A DNA stretch of 64,000 nucleotides. It comes from Bacteroidales bacterium (GTDB lineage Bacteria > Bacteroidota > Bacteroidia > Bacteroidales > UBA932). Of this stretch, positions 63,941 through 64,000 are shown in pieces. The stretch spans positions 48,978 through 112,977 of the forward strand of contig JAFUJQ010000010.1 in NCBI GenBank assembly GCA_017473705.1, written 5' to 3'. The translations under genes were made by a program, and so were the position numbers. How positions within the stretch are numbered: the stretch's first letter is position 1; each line of letters begins with the position of its first letter. The notes beneath the pieces are model-generated. The model did not search any database, was not told the origin of the DNA, and saw nothing but the letters and a program-made list of their open reading frames with translations.

Positions 63941-64000
63941 GCCAGTGTAGCTCAGGGGTAGAGCGCTTCCTTGGTAAGGAAGAGGTCGTGAGTTCAATTC
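63941..64000 (+). tRNA. tRNA-Thr (anticodon GGT), cut by the window end
   Basis: It begins GCCAGTGTAGCTCAGGGG; the anticodon stem CTTCC/GGAAG encloses TTGGTAA, reading GGT. The acceptor 3' half is outside the window. In Bacteroidota this array is normally followed by tuf. Confidence 0.88.

Overview
The window looks like chromosome of a Bacteroidota bacterium, most likely order Bacteroidales. The evidence is SusC/SusD outer-membrane pairs, an ECF sigma/FecR switch, fused 1252-residue PurL, an Rnf operon with RseC, the tRNA-Thr-Tyr-Gly-Thr array that in this group usually precedes tuf, and promoters of the Bacteroidetes type (TTTG, about 19 bases, TAnnTTTG). I cannot assign a genus.

Layout. 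98-5847 (minus): alaS, an LptF/G-type permease fused in frame to methionyl-tRNA formyltransferase, and thiamine pyrophosphokinase. 6025-12348 (plus): two tandem M23 peptidases, a MerR regulator, a Nif3-like protein, a zinc-ribbon coiled-coil protein, DnaB and a DUF3108-type protein. 12354-18313: rseC, rnfBCDGEA and a small helical protein. 18680-30550: purE, purL, purF, then an EEP hydrolase, a BASS-type transporter and an IS110-family element, then purM and purH. 30552-30960: a sialidase gene reduced to its two ends. 30998-48148: polysaccharide utilization locus 1, with ECF sigma, anti-sigma, SusC with STN domain, SusD, two EEP phosphoesterase-like proteins, two lipoproteins, two GH89 alpha-N-acetylglucosaminidases, glycerate kinase and a GntP permease. 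48189-50334: purD and folD. 50535-58721: locus 2, with SusC, SusD, GH30 and a SusE/F-like lipoprotein, facing two MFS transporters (58837-61562, minus). 61649 to the end: dxs and four tRNAs, the last cut by the window edge.

How it fits together. PurE, PurL, PurF, PurM, PurH and PurD are enzymes of one pathway, and FolD makes the formyl-folate that PurH uses. The pathway genes are split by an insertion sequence and by locus 1, which suggests islands landed in an older cluster. Locus 1 should take up and cut an alpha-GlcNAc-capped glycan. Its EEP hydrolases and its overlapping GH89/glycerate kinase/permease genes hint at a phosphodiester- or glycerate-containing substrate. Locus 2 resembles systems for beta-1,6-glucan.

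The most unusual features are: the IS110 element, whose 3' noncoding DNA folds into a long closed stem with two inner hairpin domains (a bridge-RNA candidate) and carries a 7-base match to the flank beside its predicted left end; the permease-Fmt fusion; a short dispersed repeat that has become part of the rnfG and purD reading frames; a 58-bp perfect palindrome; and interlocked divergent promoters at dxs.
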